Counted from the first letter of the stretch, positions 53,576-64,000 are shown. The stretch: DNA of 64,000 nt from Lineus longissimus (GCF_910592395.1 NC_088315.1:10418501-10482500), one strand, 5' to 3'. Notes: a model not told the origin generated them from the letters alone. A program made the numbers and translations.

Positions 53576-55727
53576 AGGATCGCCGAAAGTAGGAGTGGTC
53601 GTAGTTTCTGCTGTTCGGGTCGAGACATTTCCACTCTGGTACAGGCGGTCTGTCTCGTCGTGCAACAGCCTTCTTGACAGCCTTCCTTCGCAAGTCTGGC
53701 ATTGTTATCATCACATGTTTCTTGTAGTCACCACCCCTGGTTTTGTTTTTCTTTTTCGTGAAGTAATCTGTTGCCCTGATGTTTTTCAAAACACCAGCTA
53801 ACTTCTGGTGTCTAGCACTCCGTTGGTACCTGACTGTGTACTGCCTGTTCATTGCAATTCTGTCCAGCGCTTTCATTGGGCGGCAACAAGTATCGACTTC
53901 GATGTTGAACCACTTTAGTTTCCGTCGCCCGCTCTCGGCTATGTTATGGTTCATTCTGTGGGCTGCTGAATGGATACGAGGGGTTGAGTTCCTGCTCCTG
54001 GTCACAATCTTAGGATCGCTGGCCGACAGACCTCGATTCTTGGACTCAACCCCCTGGGTTGTCACGCCAAGACTCAGCTGTCGCAACGCTCCTTTACTAA
54101 GGCATACCTCCAAAACGAGATGTACCAAGTTCTTGTCAATCACTGTCATTTTAAACTTGGGAATCTCACCGTAAGATGACCATCGTGTTGATTTGTGCCA
54201 CCAAGAACCAGTTGTGCCTGAGCACAGTGAGAATTCGTTCTGTGGACAACCAGTGCAGTCACCACCATAACAGTTCACAACACAGGCAACAGTGTCATGC
54301 AGGTATCCCATGATCCTGTCGAGATCACCGTTGCAGCGCTTGAATAGAGATTGCAAAATCTTGGATGACCTTACCCTAAGATCATTCAGAAACGTTGTTT
54401 TTAACAGTGTTCTCTCCTCAGCAGTACGTCCCGGGAACATACCTTTACTGAATTCAGCTCTATGTCCTGCACGCGTCTGGGCTTGATGCAAATGTATAGA
54501 GTCAAGATGATGCTTCACCGTGAACAAGCCGCCGAAGAGCTTTTTTGTTGCATCAGTTAACCCTTTGAATGAACTGGAATCACCATCTGTAGTCAAATGT
54601 TCTACATGTAGGCCCTGTTTCTCAAAAGTCTCGGCAAATGCAACCCCAAGATCATATTCTCTGAATGCATCTGCTTCAGGAAAGTTAGCCGTGCACTTCG
54701 AGTGTCGTTCGTCAACGTTTGTGCCAGTGGCACCACATTTAACTTCAAAACCTTTCGCCCGCATTGCAGCCCCTATCCAGCAGAGTTTTGTTTTAACCTC
54801 AATGTCAATGATTTTGTGTTCATCTGTCACATTTTCAACACATAATCCAGTCATTGTGCTCGCACAACGGCCCATCTTGTTCCTCGAAGTGAGGTGTAAA
54901 CTATTATAGCGTCCATCAGCTTGGACATTGATTCCTGTGTCGTCCTGATTTCTTAGGCGCAGTATCCTTTTCAAGTTCTCGCGTATGTCTGCCATATCGG
55001 CCACATTCATTTTAACTGTTTCATCACCAACCTTATTTGCCTGCTTTTGCATGATACTCCTACAGGGGGGCGGGATTCCCATCATGCACAGTATGTAACT
55101 CATACTCTCGTTGCCAATCATTGTGTCCTGCAACGCAATCTGTAATGCAACATTTGGAAGAGCGGCTTTTCGTCCGCGCTTGCCAGTGTCTATGTCCTCA
55201 AAAAGTTTATACAATTTCGAATAAAAACCACAGTTTTTACACACCACAGTGACTGAACAACACACCCCCTGCTTACGTACCTCTCCATATTTGAATATCG
55301 GCTGACAGTTCACGTGATATTCGCTATGGGCCCTGTTAACGTCGTTGAGCACATCCATCAGTTTGGTTGTCTGAACAACGAAACTCTCGTGATCATGCTC
55401 CATGGTCTCATCTGGTATCTCCATCTCATCATCAGTGTCTTCTTTCATGTTCAGCCGTAGTAAGTTGACATTCTTGGCAGTACGGTTATTAATATCCGGT
55501 ATGTGTCTTTTGCCGTCGTGTCCCATCGTTGTGACCTGTCCGTACCCCTGGGGCGTGAGTCGTCTCCATGCGGGTTGTAGGCCTACTTCTCGTTCGTCGT
55601 CGCTCACCACCTCGACACCTCCACTCCGCACGTGTCCGCTCTTGAACATTGTTCTCATTGCTGCACTCGATGCCCTAGGGCACCTCGGACCCCGTTTTCC
55701 TATCAATCTCCTCGCCTTTGTCCTCAT
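53526..55727 (-). CDS. Mutator-like transposase (733 aa)
   Basis: Long uninterrupted frame from ATG at 55,727. Order of motifs: VCCSVTVVCKNCGF zinc-ribbon-like cysteines; VQADGRYNS (Asp about residue 271); NKMGRCASTMTGLCVENVT; LTTDGDSSSFKGL (Asp about 381 and 383); HHLDSIHLHQAQ; VACVVNCYGGDCTGCP (Asp about 490); GVTTQGVESKNRGLSA; a basic C-terminus ending KTSKRLPSR. This is the pattern of the Mutator-like transposase domain family widespread in marine invertebrates. The Asp residues are candidate DDE/D metal ligands; which ones act is inference. The stop overlaps a consensus splice donor (CG|GTAAGA at 53,530/53,529), so a spliced longer form is possible. The frame is intact, so the enzyme may be functional. 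Confidence 0.88.
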   Translation of the reverse strand: MRTKARRLIGKRGPRCPRASSAAMRTMFKSGHVRSGGVEVVSDDEREVGLQPAWRRLTPQGYGQVTTMGHDGKRHIPDINNRTAKNVNLLRLNMKEDTDDEMEIPDETMEHDHESFVVQTTKLMDVLNDVNRAHSEYHVNCQPIFKYGEVRKQGVCCSVTVVCKNCGFYSKLYKLFEDIDTGKRGRKAALPNVALQIALQDTMIGNESMSYILCMMGIPPPCRSIMQKQANKVGDETVKMNVADMADIRENLKRILRLRNQDDTGINVQADGRYNSLHLTSRNKMGRCASTMTGLCVENVTDEHKIIDIEVKTKLCWIGAAMRAKGFEVKCGATGTNVDERHSKCTANFPEADAFREYDLGVAFAETFEKQGLHVEHLTTDGDSSSFKGLTDATKKLFGGLFTVKHHLDSIHLHQAQTRAGHRAEFSKGMFPGRTAEERTLLKTTFLNDLRVRSSKILQSLFKRCNGDLDRIMGYLHDTVACVVNCYGGDCTGCPQNEFSLCSGTTGSWWHKSTRWSSYGEIPKFKMTVIDKNLVHLVLEVCLSKGALRQLSLGVTTQGVESKNRGLSASDPKIVTRSRNSTPRIHSAAHRMNHNIAESGRRKLKWFNIEVDTCCRPMKALDRIAMNRQYTVRYQRSARHQKLAGVLKNIRATDYFTKKKNKTRGGDYKKHVMITMPDLRRKAVKKAVARRDRPPVPEWKCLDPNSRNYDHSYFRRSFKIQPATKTSKRLPSR

Positions 55728-56454
55728 CTTGTCTTGTCTTTTCGTAACTTGTCTCTCTTTGCTTAAAATCGTACTCCTAGGAGATGTCTATTTCGGGATG
55801 CTTCCTTCAACAGACTGAAAATACACAAGAAAGGACAAGAGATTACAAAAGGGTGGATGTTGATAGGACAATAGCAATGACAATGGTTGCTGTTGTGGAA
55901 GTGTGAGACTTGGATGTGACAGACAAGGAGATAACATATGGGTTCATCTTTTTCTCATTTCACACCTTACTAACAAGCTTTCCATGCTTATAATGCATCA
56001 TATATTTGTTGTTTTTCAAATTTCAGACAAAATTAATATTGTTCGATTTGAAATTTTGACATTTTCAGCATGATACCACTGTCACAACCTTGGAACATCC
56101 TTTAAAAAGACAACTTTTTTCCAAAAAATTGAAATTTTTGAATATTTGTCATGAATTAAAATTGTTTCAAATTCCTATTTCAGATTGACTGTAGACCACT
56201 GGTGATTTGTCGAAGATTCGGTACCATTCGATTAAGAATTCTACGAGTTAATGAGCTTAACTTGAAGACAGTCTGTAAACAATTTGAAGACGAAATATAA
56301 GGTAGGTTGTCCGTATCGGACAACATTTTAAAACGTTAATAGCTCGCTCAAATCAAGTTCATTTTTGATGAAACTTGGTTATGTTAGTCAAGACATCTCA
56401 AATGCTTGGGAAAAGGCATATTTCATTGATATCTCAAGATTAACCCTCTTCATT
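55728..56454. other. 5' side of the transposase gene inside the element
   Basis: Upstream non-coding DNA up to the right module; it should contain the transposase promoter and 5' UTR. AT-rich, no motif I can single out. Confidence 0.5.
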
Positions 56455-56886
56455 GAGACAAGACCACTAATGAATATTCATAGGTTGGAGGGTCCAGGCC
56501 TATCTATTAGACGAGTGCATGTTTTTTACTCTCAAGTACATATTTGGAGAGGTATTGAAAAAATATTTGCTGTGGCAAGTCTACAGATATAAATAAATTG
56601 TTTGGTAAAAAAAATAATTTTGAATTTTGACAACCTGGCCATAGGGGGGGTGGTTCAAATTTGGAGTGAAAATGGCCGAAATGGGTAAAAATGTCCACTT
56701 GTGTCAAACTTGTCAATTTTAAAAAAAATTTCCGTGGTCAATCACCAATTTCCATCGCACCAGTTACTCGCAAGACTAACCCGTATATCATATCCGAATT
56801 TCAGTTTCACTACCTGACGCATTCTTTGATGGCGGGCATTTTAAATAACTGGAAATGGCTTGGAAAATCAATTGTGGTCTTGTCTC
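56455..56886. repeat. Right terminal module (432 bp)
   Basis: Same orientation and, by eye, same sequence as 51,424-51,855. Lies upstream of the minus-strand transposase and could carry its promoter. Confidence 0.92.
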
Positions 56887-56890
56887 GGAT

Positions 56891-57778
56891 TGCGCGCTCG
56901 CGGTAACTGCATAAATTTATGACTGAAAGGGGGCATGGCGCAGCGCCATTCCAAAACGGCCTAGATATAACCCTGTACTGTTGTCCATTCATGATAAATT
57001 ATTTGTCCGCATCGTTTTTGGGCTATGGATGATGGAGTGTAAACACGTGGACTGGATGGTCAAACTTTTTCAATACAAATTTTTGATTTAATTGATCTGT
57101 CATCGCTTGGAATCGAAAGTCATAGCATCGGTCGTTTTTTTTAAAAAACTGCTTGTCATTTTTTGGCATGTGATATTTGACCCTTTATGTCCTAACCGGC
57201 CGATATCCGGCCACTGATTTTTGTCTAGTTTCCTAGCCTAGCTGCCTGCCAGTACGTACCTAATCTCAAGCAACACCATCGCCATCATGAAACTTAGGCT
57301 GGTTTTCGGGCGGTTTAGGGATATGCAATATACTTGTTTTCATCCGTTTGATGAAATGATACTAGTGAAATTAATTAGCTGTCTTGTACATGGGGGGGGG
57401 GGGGGCATTTGGAGGTCGTTTGGGGTGAAAATTGCTGAAATACTGGGAAACACTAAAAAAATTCAAGGATTTAAAGAGTTAAAACAGAATAAAAATCTGT
57501 TTTTCATCTGACTCTGAGTTGGGGTTTGTGCTGGGTCAAACTTCTTTTCTGAAAATTCATACATGTATGATGAAGTTCAACTTCATACACAAGTTCAGCT
57601 CCTGCATCATTCAGTCCATAAAGCTTTTTACTTCTCGTGCTACAGGTATGTAAAGGCAAAAAAAGGTTTGACTGTCATTGTCTGCACTTAGACAGCCGCA
57701 GAAACGTTTCTTATGTCTTTATGATGAATATGATTGTCGAAATGTTTTCAAAGGATTCAAATTGTTATTTTTTTGCAG
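56891..57778. other. Intergenic, no gene seen
   Basis: Contains a 13-14 base G run near 57,391. No supportable coding, RNA or element feature. Confidence 0.5.
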
Positions 57779-57853
57779 AGTGTGTGATAAACATGTGTAA
57801 AGAAACCTTTCGTAAGAAGCAAGAAGAGCTTTACAACAATCTTGGACTGGGAG
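57779..57853 (+). other. Candidate internal exon (75 bp)
   Basis: A pyrimidine tract with acceptor TTTTTTTGCAG at 57,768-57,778 and donor GGGAG|GTAAGAA at 57,853 bound 25 codons (VINMCKETFRKKQEELYNN). Both splice sites are strong, but no partner exon could be confirmed. A protein-like stretch follows AG at about 57,994. Unrecognised. Confidence 0.25.
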
Positions 57854-58318
57854 GTAAGAAACATGCAATTTTTAAATTGCCTTTTAACCATTCATGTCTT
57901 CTCCATCAGTTCATCTTCCGACTTCGTCATGGACAATTTGCACAGCAGACAGCAATTTGATACCTTTCATTTGAAAAATGTTATGTTATTTCAGATGGAG
58001 GCCATCATAAACTTCTTGTAGGATGAGTTGCCGCAGACAGAGATGAAAACCATGATGAATGTCCGTGAGCCAGAGGTGGGTCTGAAATTTGACAAATGGT
58101 CAGCCTTATTGATGGTATCTCTCCATGAAAGTACAGCACATGACAGGCGAGAAACTTGAAGCGAATTGGGTTAAACTGACCGGCTGCAACCAAATACAGT
58201 GCCTAGAGATGATTTTGAATCACTTCATGCATTATCCTGTGGATAGTCATGAAACAATAAAAGACCTACGTACAGAGATGGGTACATTTTCAGGCATATG
58301 GAATAATTTGTGCTCAGA

Positions 58319-58490
58319 GGAACGCAGTGGCTCAACGTTTGAGCATCAACATTGTGTTCGGGAGGTCCTGGCTTCGATACCCGGCATGTGCCACGTTGTA
58401 ACTCTTACCTTCTGGATAGGCTGGGTAATGAAAGCTCTTTTAAAGCGCCATATAAAACTCCTTGTTATTATCGTTATTTGGGCTGATTTT
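58319..58490 (+). mobile_element. tRNA-derived SINE
   Basis: A-box-like GTGGCTCAACGTTTGAGC, then a B-box-like GGTCCTGGCTTCGATACCCG about 35 bp on. A body and a 3' end follow (CTCTTTTAAAGCGCCATATA, then TTGTTATTATCGTTATT). The 3' end resembles the tail of the LINE at 14,511-14,560 (inverse of CTTATAAAGCGC plus ATT repeats). Confidence 0.6.
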
Positions 58491-59803
58491 GTTGGGAAAC
58501 ACGAAAATATGTCACTTGATTGTCCACTGCATTCTTATTATACACTTAATTTGTTATCAAAGTAAAGCATTATCATCACATCATAGATGAAATTTTATAA
58601 TTTGATTTTCCAGGCTATGATTTGTTTAGTACAACAATGCGAGGGACTTAACAAAATTGAGGCGGAAATATTGTTGAGGCAGTGTCGGTGCATGGAAGAA
58701 ACGGAAACATTGGATTAAGGATTTATTTCATAGTGAATTACACAGTCACAAATGGATTACACACGTTCTGGATTAGACTAGTTTCTGCTGCAACTGACAT
58801 TTTTGCAGGTGCCCACTCGTAGGCGATTCCTTGATGTCTTCCTTGGATTTTACATGATATTATGTCATTTTCGCCAGAATCGGGTTTTGGCGCCAAGACG
58901 TTTGTTCCTAGAACAGTTGATTTAAATGCCGAATGTGGTCAGTTTTAATTTATATCGCGGGTGTCAACCCAAACAATTTTAGATGCTTTCTTCTGAATCT
59001 TCTATTACTACTGTTTTTACTGGGGTTTCATCGATGTTTTTTGGTGGAGTGTGACTCTAAAGTAATAGGCAGCTTGTTATGCCCCCGCCAATGCGTAAAG
59101 CATTGCGGAGGCATTATGTTTTACCAATGTCCGTCAGCCGGTAGGCGTCAGGCGTCTGTAAACTTTTTGTTTCCCCTCATTTTAACAAGAACGCTTTGAG
59201 TAATAACCATGTAACTTTTTATGTGGGTAGAAAAAGATAACGTGTACAGCGGGCATTACAGACCAATAACTCTTTCACGATGTCAACTAAACCTAGTCAG
59301 CTATGACACCAGCTGCCCGGGGTTGTCTGAAAAACACTTCACTTTCCTAATACAACAACTCAAAGTGCTCACTGGGGCATATGCTACGCCCTGCGTTGCT
59401 CTTGTTATTGCAGTATTTTTGTTCTTCCTCTGGTTCACCTATAAACTATTTTTCCAATCTCCAATCATGTTTGATGCTTTAGCCATTTTGTTTCAGCTCT
59501 TAGATAGTAGAAAAACGTGTTATTCATTATTTCTGGTAGCACAAGTCCTGGCACGAAATACCTTTCCCGTCATAATATCAGTACCAAGATGTCACAGGGT
59601 AGGTCCTAACTCCAGGAAACGCCTTACTCGTGCACTGTTCCACGTGAAAAGGGTCACTGCTTGGAGAGCTAAATGGGTCAACATCAGAAAAGCGCGATAA
59701 TTCAGTCTTTGGAATTTTTCCTTTTTTTGTGCAATTTGTTGGTGGAAACTACTTATGTAGAACAGGAGGTGACTGGGCAGCGGACAGCTGGGTAATATTG
59801 CCC
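58491..59803. other. Intergenic, no supported gene
   Basis: A palindromic segment GCCAATGCGTAAAGCATTGC near 59,087-59,106 resembles the start of a dispersed repeat. The 159-codon frame at 59,221-59,700 has one hydrophobic stretch but no recognisable family. Confidence 0.45.
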
Positions 59804-59890
59804 TTAACCCCTCGCCTCCCTAGAGGGGACGATATATCGTCCCTGTATTTTGTCTCGCGTAGGCGGTACGATATATCGTCCCTATACTAA
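59804..59890 (+). mobile_element. piggyBac-like terminus with GACGATATATCGTC palindromes
   Basis: TTAACCCCTCGCCTCCC at 59,804 is followed by the perfect palindrome GGGACGATATATCGTCCC (59,826-59,843) and a second near-copy at 59,866-59,882. TTAACCC..GCCT..CC plus subterminal palindromes is the layout of piggyBac ends. No opposite end or transposase is seen before the window ends. Confidence 0.5.
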
Positions 59891-60919
59891 TGCTTTAGTA
59901 TAGAACTCTCGGTACACGTTAGACGCTATTGTACAGTGTATTCGTGTCCCTGGTGATCTGCAGAAGACTAGATTTAGTTTTATTCATAGTTTACAGAGGG
60001 CGCTGCAGTTTGATTGGCACTTGTGCAGCGTCACAGTACAAGAACTGATTAGCATATAAATTAATATTATGTTGTATTATTCGATCAATCAGTATATAGA
60101 CAATAGTCAATCAAAGGTTATCAATCAAGTTACGTTGATCATTAACAGGTTGTAACTGCATCAATTACAGTTCCATATACTTTGTTCAAATCAGAAAAAT
60201 CAATCAATTAGAGCAAAATCAATCAAAAAATATTGATTATTACTGATTATTGATTACCTCTTACCTAATTGATACCCAGAAACAACGCCAATTGATAGCC
60301 AAGGTAATCAGCTTTACGAAAATGTATGGTTTTATTAGTCGTACTTCCACCTATCAAATCCCCGTGTCTTTTGCGCTTACACCTATGAATTCAGGGCTCA
60401 AAGTTCAATTTTTTACTTAGGAGTACACAGCTCCTTACCTCCAAATTTAGGAGCTGAGTTGCAATATTTAGGAGCTGAATTTTCAGCTCCTTACCTCCAA
60501 CTTTTAGGAGCTGAGTTGCAATATTTAGGAGCCGATTTTTTTCAATGAACAACCATGTCGGATTTTCGCTTGGGTGCGCGCGCGGCAAAATTTAAAAAAA
60601 AAAAAAAAATTTTTTTTTTTGCTTCAAATTAAGGCATTCTGACCCCTTTTTCTGTCTTCTGGGGCCCCAGGCATATTTTGCATTCTGATGGTGACATAAC
60701 AGTCACTCAGAACGTACGTCCTTATCCACAATTTAAAAAAAAATTAAATTAAAAAAAGGATGTCGGACCTAGTGGCGCCCTCTTTAATTGTAACAAGCCG
60801 ACATGGTTAAAACAGCCAGGTAGCCTCTGCCCTAAAGGGACACTTCACTCATTTGGAAATTTAGAAATATCCTTAATACATTCAAATTAATTGATATCTG
60901 CAATATTAGGCGTCAGATT
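59891..60919. other. AT-rich intergenic with AATCAATCA and TTAGGAGCTGA repeats
   Basis: About 60,070-60,260 is rich in AATCAATCA words. 60,415-60,540 repeats TTTAGGAGCTGA(G/A)TTGCAAT three times. A long A run followed by a T run lies at 60,594-60,620. No gene. Confidence 0.6.
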
Positions 60920-60979
60920 TTTTTTAGCTCAGCAGAAAAGCTGAGCTATTCATATGAGTAAATGGTAGAATGAGTGTCC

Positions 60980-61018
<39 letters not shown>

Positions 61019-61200
61019 CGTTAAACAGGCACGTTTCAAAACTATGGCGGATAGGCGATAGATTTTCCCTCTGAGGCGTTGAGACCCTTCAGGACTCCTG
61101 AATAGACCAAATGTGGGTCCGGCAGGATGAGCGGTTTGGCCACTAGGTGGCACCGAGCGAAATTTTCCAAAAACTTTTCCAGCAGCTGATTTCTCAGTTG
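60920..61200 (+). mobile_element. Second AGCTCAGC repeat copy with (CTGT)n, truncated
   Basis: Matches 52,231-52,450: AGCTGAGCTATTCATATGAG, then (CTGT)n at 60,979-61,018, then GGCGATAGATTTTCCCT. The 3' end (GGCCTCTTGTTT) is not found, so this copy is truncated or diverged. Confidence 0.7.
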
Positions 61201-61987
61201 GGGATCATGAATCAAATCTAATTTTATAGAGCAAAGCTTTCTCTTTCATTATCAATAGGCATAGTTCATGAATTTCTCACCAGGTGGTGTTACTGGCGCA
61301 ATTTAGTGAGCACCCCCCAAGAAGAGCATTTTAAATTTCGCGCGAGTTATCCAACGTCCAATCACACATGCAGCGAACGTCACGTCTCGAGTCTGCGCAG
61401 TTCAGACGTAAGGAGACCATGCTATGGAATAGATCGCGTTCTGTCAATTCAGAGGTAAGTTCTCATTAAATTCACAATTTCATAGGCGATAATATTTGGC
61501 TGCTTGTGTTATTGCATGTTGATGACATTAGGGAAGGCTTGGATTGTTTAATTGGATGTGATTAATTTGAAATAGTTCGTCGACGATCGTTGAAAAACGA
61601 TCTGCGAAATGCAGCTTGGTTGGTCTGAGAAACGATGTCAAAGTCCGGCTTTAAATCATGGATTTCTCAACAAATAACTCTTGTCACATAGCAGAACTAA
61701 TGTGAATAAACAAGACAATAATAAACATCGTTCTGATATGATCGGGTAAGGTTGCCAATGTACATAAACAGTGTAATTGAGGATCGACGCCACGCTAGGG
61801 CCGAATGATCAAGGAAGTTCATTGATATGATTGGGAATACATTGTGATAAGAGTGATGAATCGGCCCCGTTTGAAGCATTGTGCTATGTACAGTGTGCAA
61901 GTGTCAGTGTGTATCATATCGCATTTATTGTTTGTTGACATTTCAAATCGCTGCCTTATCAGTTGTTGTTGGTGTTACCTGGACAGA
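61201..61987. other. Intergenic; possible splice donor at 61,453
   Basis: CAGAG|GTAAGTTCTC near 61,449-61,462 is a good donor consensus after an ATG-containing stretch. No exon is confirmed. Confidence 0.3.
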
Positions 61988-62078
61988 TCTGGAAAGTGGA
62001 GGGGAATATTCAAGAATTACGGACGACAAAATCGAAATTTCCGCGACACAATTTTAATGATATGCTGAACGAACTACA
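61988..62078 (+). repeat. 90-bp direct repeat, first copy (second at 62,930-63,018)
   Basis: CTGGAAAGTGGAGGGGAATA through ATGCTGAACGAACTAC is repeated with almost no differences about 940 bp downstream. The two copies diverge abruptly at the ends. Could be a duplicated exon (frames are open across parts) or an element terminus. Confidence 0.8.
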
Positions 62079-63682
62079 ATGGCGAAATACATACATGAAA
62101 GAGAAATATTGTCACATAACAGCCCTTTGACCTTTAGAAATGTGTACAATCAAAATACCAGTGATATCTATAGTAATTATACCCGATATAGGCCCACTGC
62201 CTATATAATCCAAGTATATACAATAAACATTAGAGTGACTAGCCGTGCTAGTTAATCTAAAAGAAATTGACAGAGTTAGGCCTAAACCTGAGAAAACATC
62301 AAGAAATCCCCGCACACAAAGTGTTAAAACCCGCAAAAACCCAAGAATTTCCGTGATTCACATTTTGATTCACATGTCATTTGGAATGCGTGCGTCTCTC
62401 CGAATACGGAAAGCGGTTTACAAATATGGCAAAAATCTGTGACGTATTTAAAATCCCTTTAAACTTCCAACCAATCACAGCATCGCACTTTCCCAAATAT
62501 GGCACATCTGACCTATTCATCGCTGACGTGACCCCAGCCACAGCCAATCAGAGCGTCGCCTGATGTCAACAATACCAACGCGGTTGCATTGTTGACACTG
62601 TGTTCGAAACTAAAATCCCCGTTTCTGACATGAAACGTTAATCAAACATATGGAAACTTTATACAACAAAAATATACCTTAGCGTGACTTCTCTGAACAA
62701 TAGTTGCGAACATTACATTCCCATTAAAGAATAGTTTGAAGCCCAAAATCCTTGACTGACGCTCAAGCGCGCACAGCTGATCCAGCCATTCTGACAGCCC
62801 GAGGCTCGACGCTCAACAAATTTGCCGAAAACTATTTACAAACATCTCTAACCTTTTGCATGTCAATATACATCTGATCTACCAGTTTTACTACACATGA
62901 CTAAATGATTTAAGGTTACTTACCTGGAAAGTGGAGGGGAATATTCAAGAATTACGGACGACAAAATCGAAATTTCCGCGACACAATTTTAATGATATGC
63001 TGAACGAACTACGCAGGCGCGAACTATTCCTACGACGTTCTCAGAAACGTAATCCCCGCGTCATTCTGTGCTTCGCTCAAGATCCACTCATTTGCCAAAA
63101 AAAATGTGTCCCCCTTTTCTCGATGACTCCAAACTCATACCGCCGCATAAACTCATACCGTCACATTCTCCCCCCGTTCAAAATGATGTCGTCCTCGACA
63201 TTAGTTCAATTCCAGAAAATACTTGCCCAAGAAGAACTGAATCTAAAATGCTACTCCACAGGCGCTGTACAACATACTGGTAAATACCCCAACGGCAAAA
63301 TTACTCTAAATAATATACATCACCGAATTACAGGTTAGAGGATACCTGCATTCCTCTTCCTGGCGGTAAAGACAAACTGAAGAAATGGCCAATCTCTTCA
63401 GCAAACATCTGGTGGATTCCGCTTATCTTGTACAACTAGTCTCATGACTTTAGAAGCGCTTGGACAATCTATTTTCTTCATAAGGTCATCTTACGTCATG
63501 GCTCAACTCTCACAAAGACCACCTGAAAAATACTACTTCACAGTATAATATACCTGAAAAGCAAATTTATGATTAAATCCTTAATCTATTTACACCTGTT
63601 CCGTAATACGATAATATGTTTTACACTAACAAAATCCATGAATCACCCCTTGGCCTGAAATGCGTCTAGAAACATAGTCTAT
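62079..63682. other. Intergenic, with a 135-codon frame of unknown nature
   Basis: The frame at 62,931-63,338 starts in the second 90-bp repeat copy and has no recognisable domain. The rest is AT-rich. Part of 63,340-63,682 may be 3' sequence of the retroelement at the right edge, but no LTR could be delimited. Confidence 0.35.
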
Positions 63683-64000
63683 CTAGTGTCCATTAAAGCC
63701 TGGGATCGGATACTGCACGAAGATCGGGTATCCTCCCCATGGAGCTGACGGCCAACCCCCCATCTGCTGAACAGGTACTCCATGCACCATTGGATATGCC
63801 CTTGGTTCTTGCATTACTGGAAATGCTCTTGGTTGAACTGTAGGGTTCCCTAGCGTATTGTACGTCAGCGTTTGTGGTGGTCTCACTTGCCGTCTCGGTC
63901 GTTCCACTGGTCCATCAGTGGATGATTCTCTTGAATGCTCATCACTCGAATTGGATTGTTCAGTCCCGGAATTCTGGGTACTTGATTCATCCCTTGCATT
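63683..64000 (-). CDS. C-terminus of a retroelement polyprotein (partial, probable)
   Basis: Open from the window edge to TAG at 63,683-63,685. The first part is acidic and Ser/Thr-rich (NSSDEHSRESSTDG), then basic (RPRRQVRPPQTLTYNTLG), then Pro/Gly/aromatic-rich to ..IPGFNGH. An acidic stretch followed by RPRR..RPP..LTY..LG is the usual C-terminal end after the integrase in many LTR retrotransposon polyproteins; no enzymatic domain is visible here. A host gene end cannot be excluded. Confidence 0.4.
   Translation of the reverse strand, partial: NARDESSTQNSGTEQSNSSDEHSRESSTDGPVERPRRQVRPPQTLTYNTLGNPTVQPRAFPVMQEPRAYPMVHGVPVQQMGGWPSAPWGGYPIFVQYPIPGFNGH

Larger units (their letters stand above)
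51424..56886. mobile_element. 5.46-kb composite DNA transposon with LTR-like terminal modules
   Basis: Bounded by GGAT on both sides (51,420-51,423 and 56,887-56,890). The two ends are direct repeats of 432 bp (51,424-51,855 and 56,455-56,886) that appear identical by eye. Each module itself starts GAGACAAGACCAC and ends GTGGTCTTGTCTC. The 4.6-kb interior begins TATTTAGAGGGTTTTGGG and ends CTCTTCATT. It carries a Mutator-like transposase (minus), a frameshifted His-Me nuclease ORF (plus) and a nested repeat at 52,231-53,081. No tRNA primer-binding site, purine tract, gag or reverse transcriptase is visible, so it is not an LTR retrotransposon as read. Identical ends imply a recent insertion. 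Confidence 0.88.

Noticed and set aside
51424-56886. Interpretation as an ordinary LTR retrotransposon
   Set aside because: No TG..CA ends, no tRNA-complementary site after the left module, no purine tract before the right one, and no gag, reverse transcriptase or integrase frame. The only intact gene is a Mutator-like transposase.
59221-59700. 159-codon plus-strand frame with one hydrophobic segment
   Set aside because: One membrane-like stretch (about residues 57-78) but no family resemblance, codon pattern or splice support. It begins just after repeat-like DNA. Kept only as a note.

Overview
This is animal genomic DNA: AT-rich, sparsely coding, dominated by transposable elements, with intron-containing genes and tandem C2H2 zinc-finger genes. 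The recurrent AGGCCTA-type words, the amplified zinc-finger gene, the stand-alone P2X7-like cytoplasmic domain and the element mix fit a marine invertebrate deuterostome. An echinoderm-like genome is my best guess, but no orthologous housekeeping gene fixes it. All calls come from reading the sequence; no database search was made.

Positions 1 to about 34,530 hold a tandem segmental triplication. Each unit (A, B, C) carries one intronless zinc-finger gene on the minus strand plus its intergenic DNA. Unit A is cut by the window edge (CDS 1-621). Unit B has the CDS at 10,702-13,965. Unit C has the full-length CDS at 26,869-30,465. Start-to-start spacings are 13.3 and 16.5 kb. The proteins have 18-25 near-identical fingers, a basic region, a linker, and then a tandem array of 15-residue units each carrying a SUMO-acceptor-like psi-K-x-D/E motif. 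The array has 8 units in C and 31 in B. Copy B is broken inside the array by a stop codon with the downstream frame still open. Because the units are paralogous, each insertion in one can be checked against the empty site in another. This dates and bounds several elements with their target-site duplications (TSDs).

Positions 34,600-37,530 hold two convergent spliced genes: a P2X7-type cysteine-rich C-terminal domain (plus) and a Kolobok-like transposase with five phase-consistent exons (minus). Both lack their 5' parts.

From 37,938 to 56,886 the notable feature is a transposon family I do not recognise. Its ends are 432-444 bp direct repeats, each bounded by its own inverted GAGACAAGACCAC termini. 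Insertions carry 4-bp TSDs of differing sequence. Three states are present: a solo module (22,957-23,399), a module-spacer-module-spacer-module array (37,938-40,369), and a 5.46-kb copy (51,424-56,886). The long copy encodes a Mutator-like transposase and, convergent and overlapping with it, a frameshifted His-Me-finger nuclease ORF.

The rest (40-51 kb and 57-64 kb) is mostly small inverted-repeat elements, SINE and LINE pieces, a histone H1 fragment, a zinc-finger fragment, a piggyBac-like terminus, and at the right edge the C-terminus of what looks like a retroelement polyprotein.
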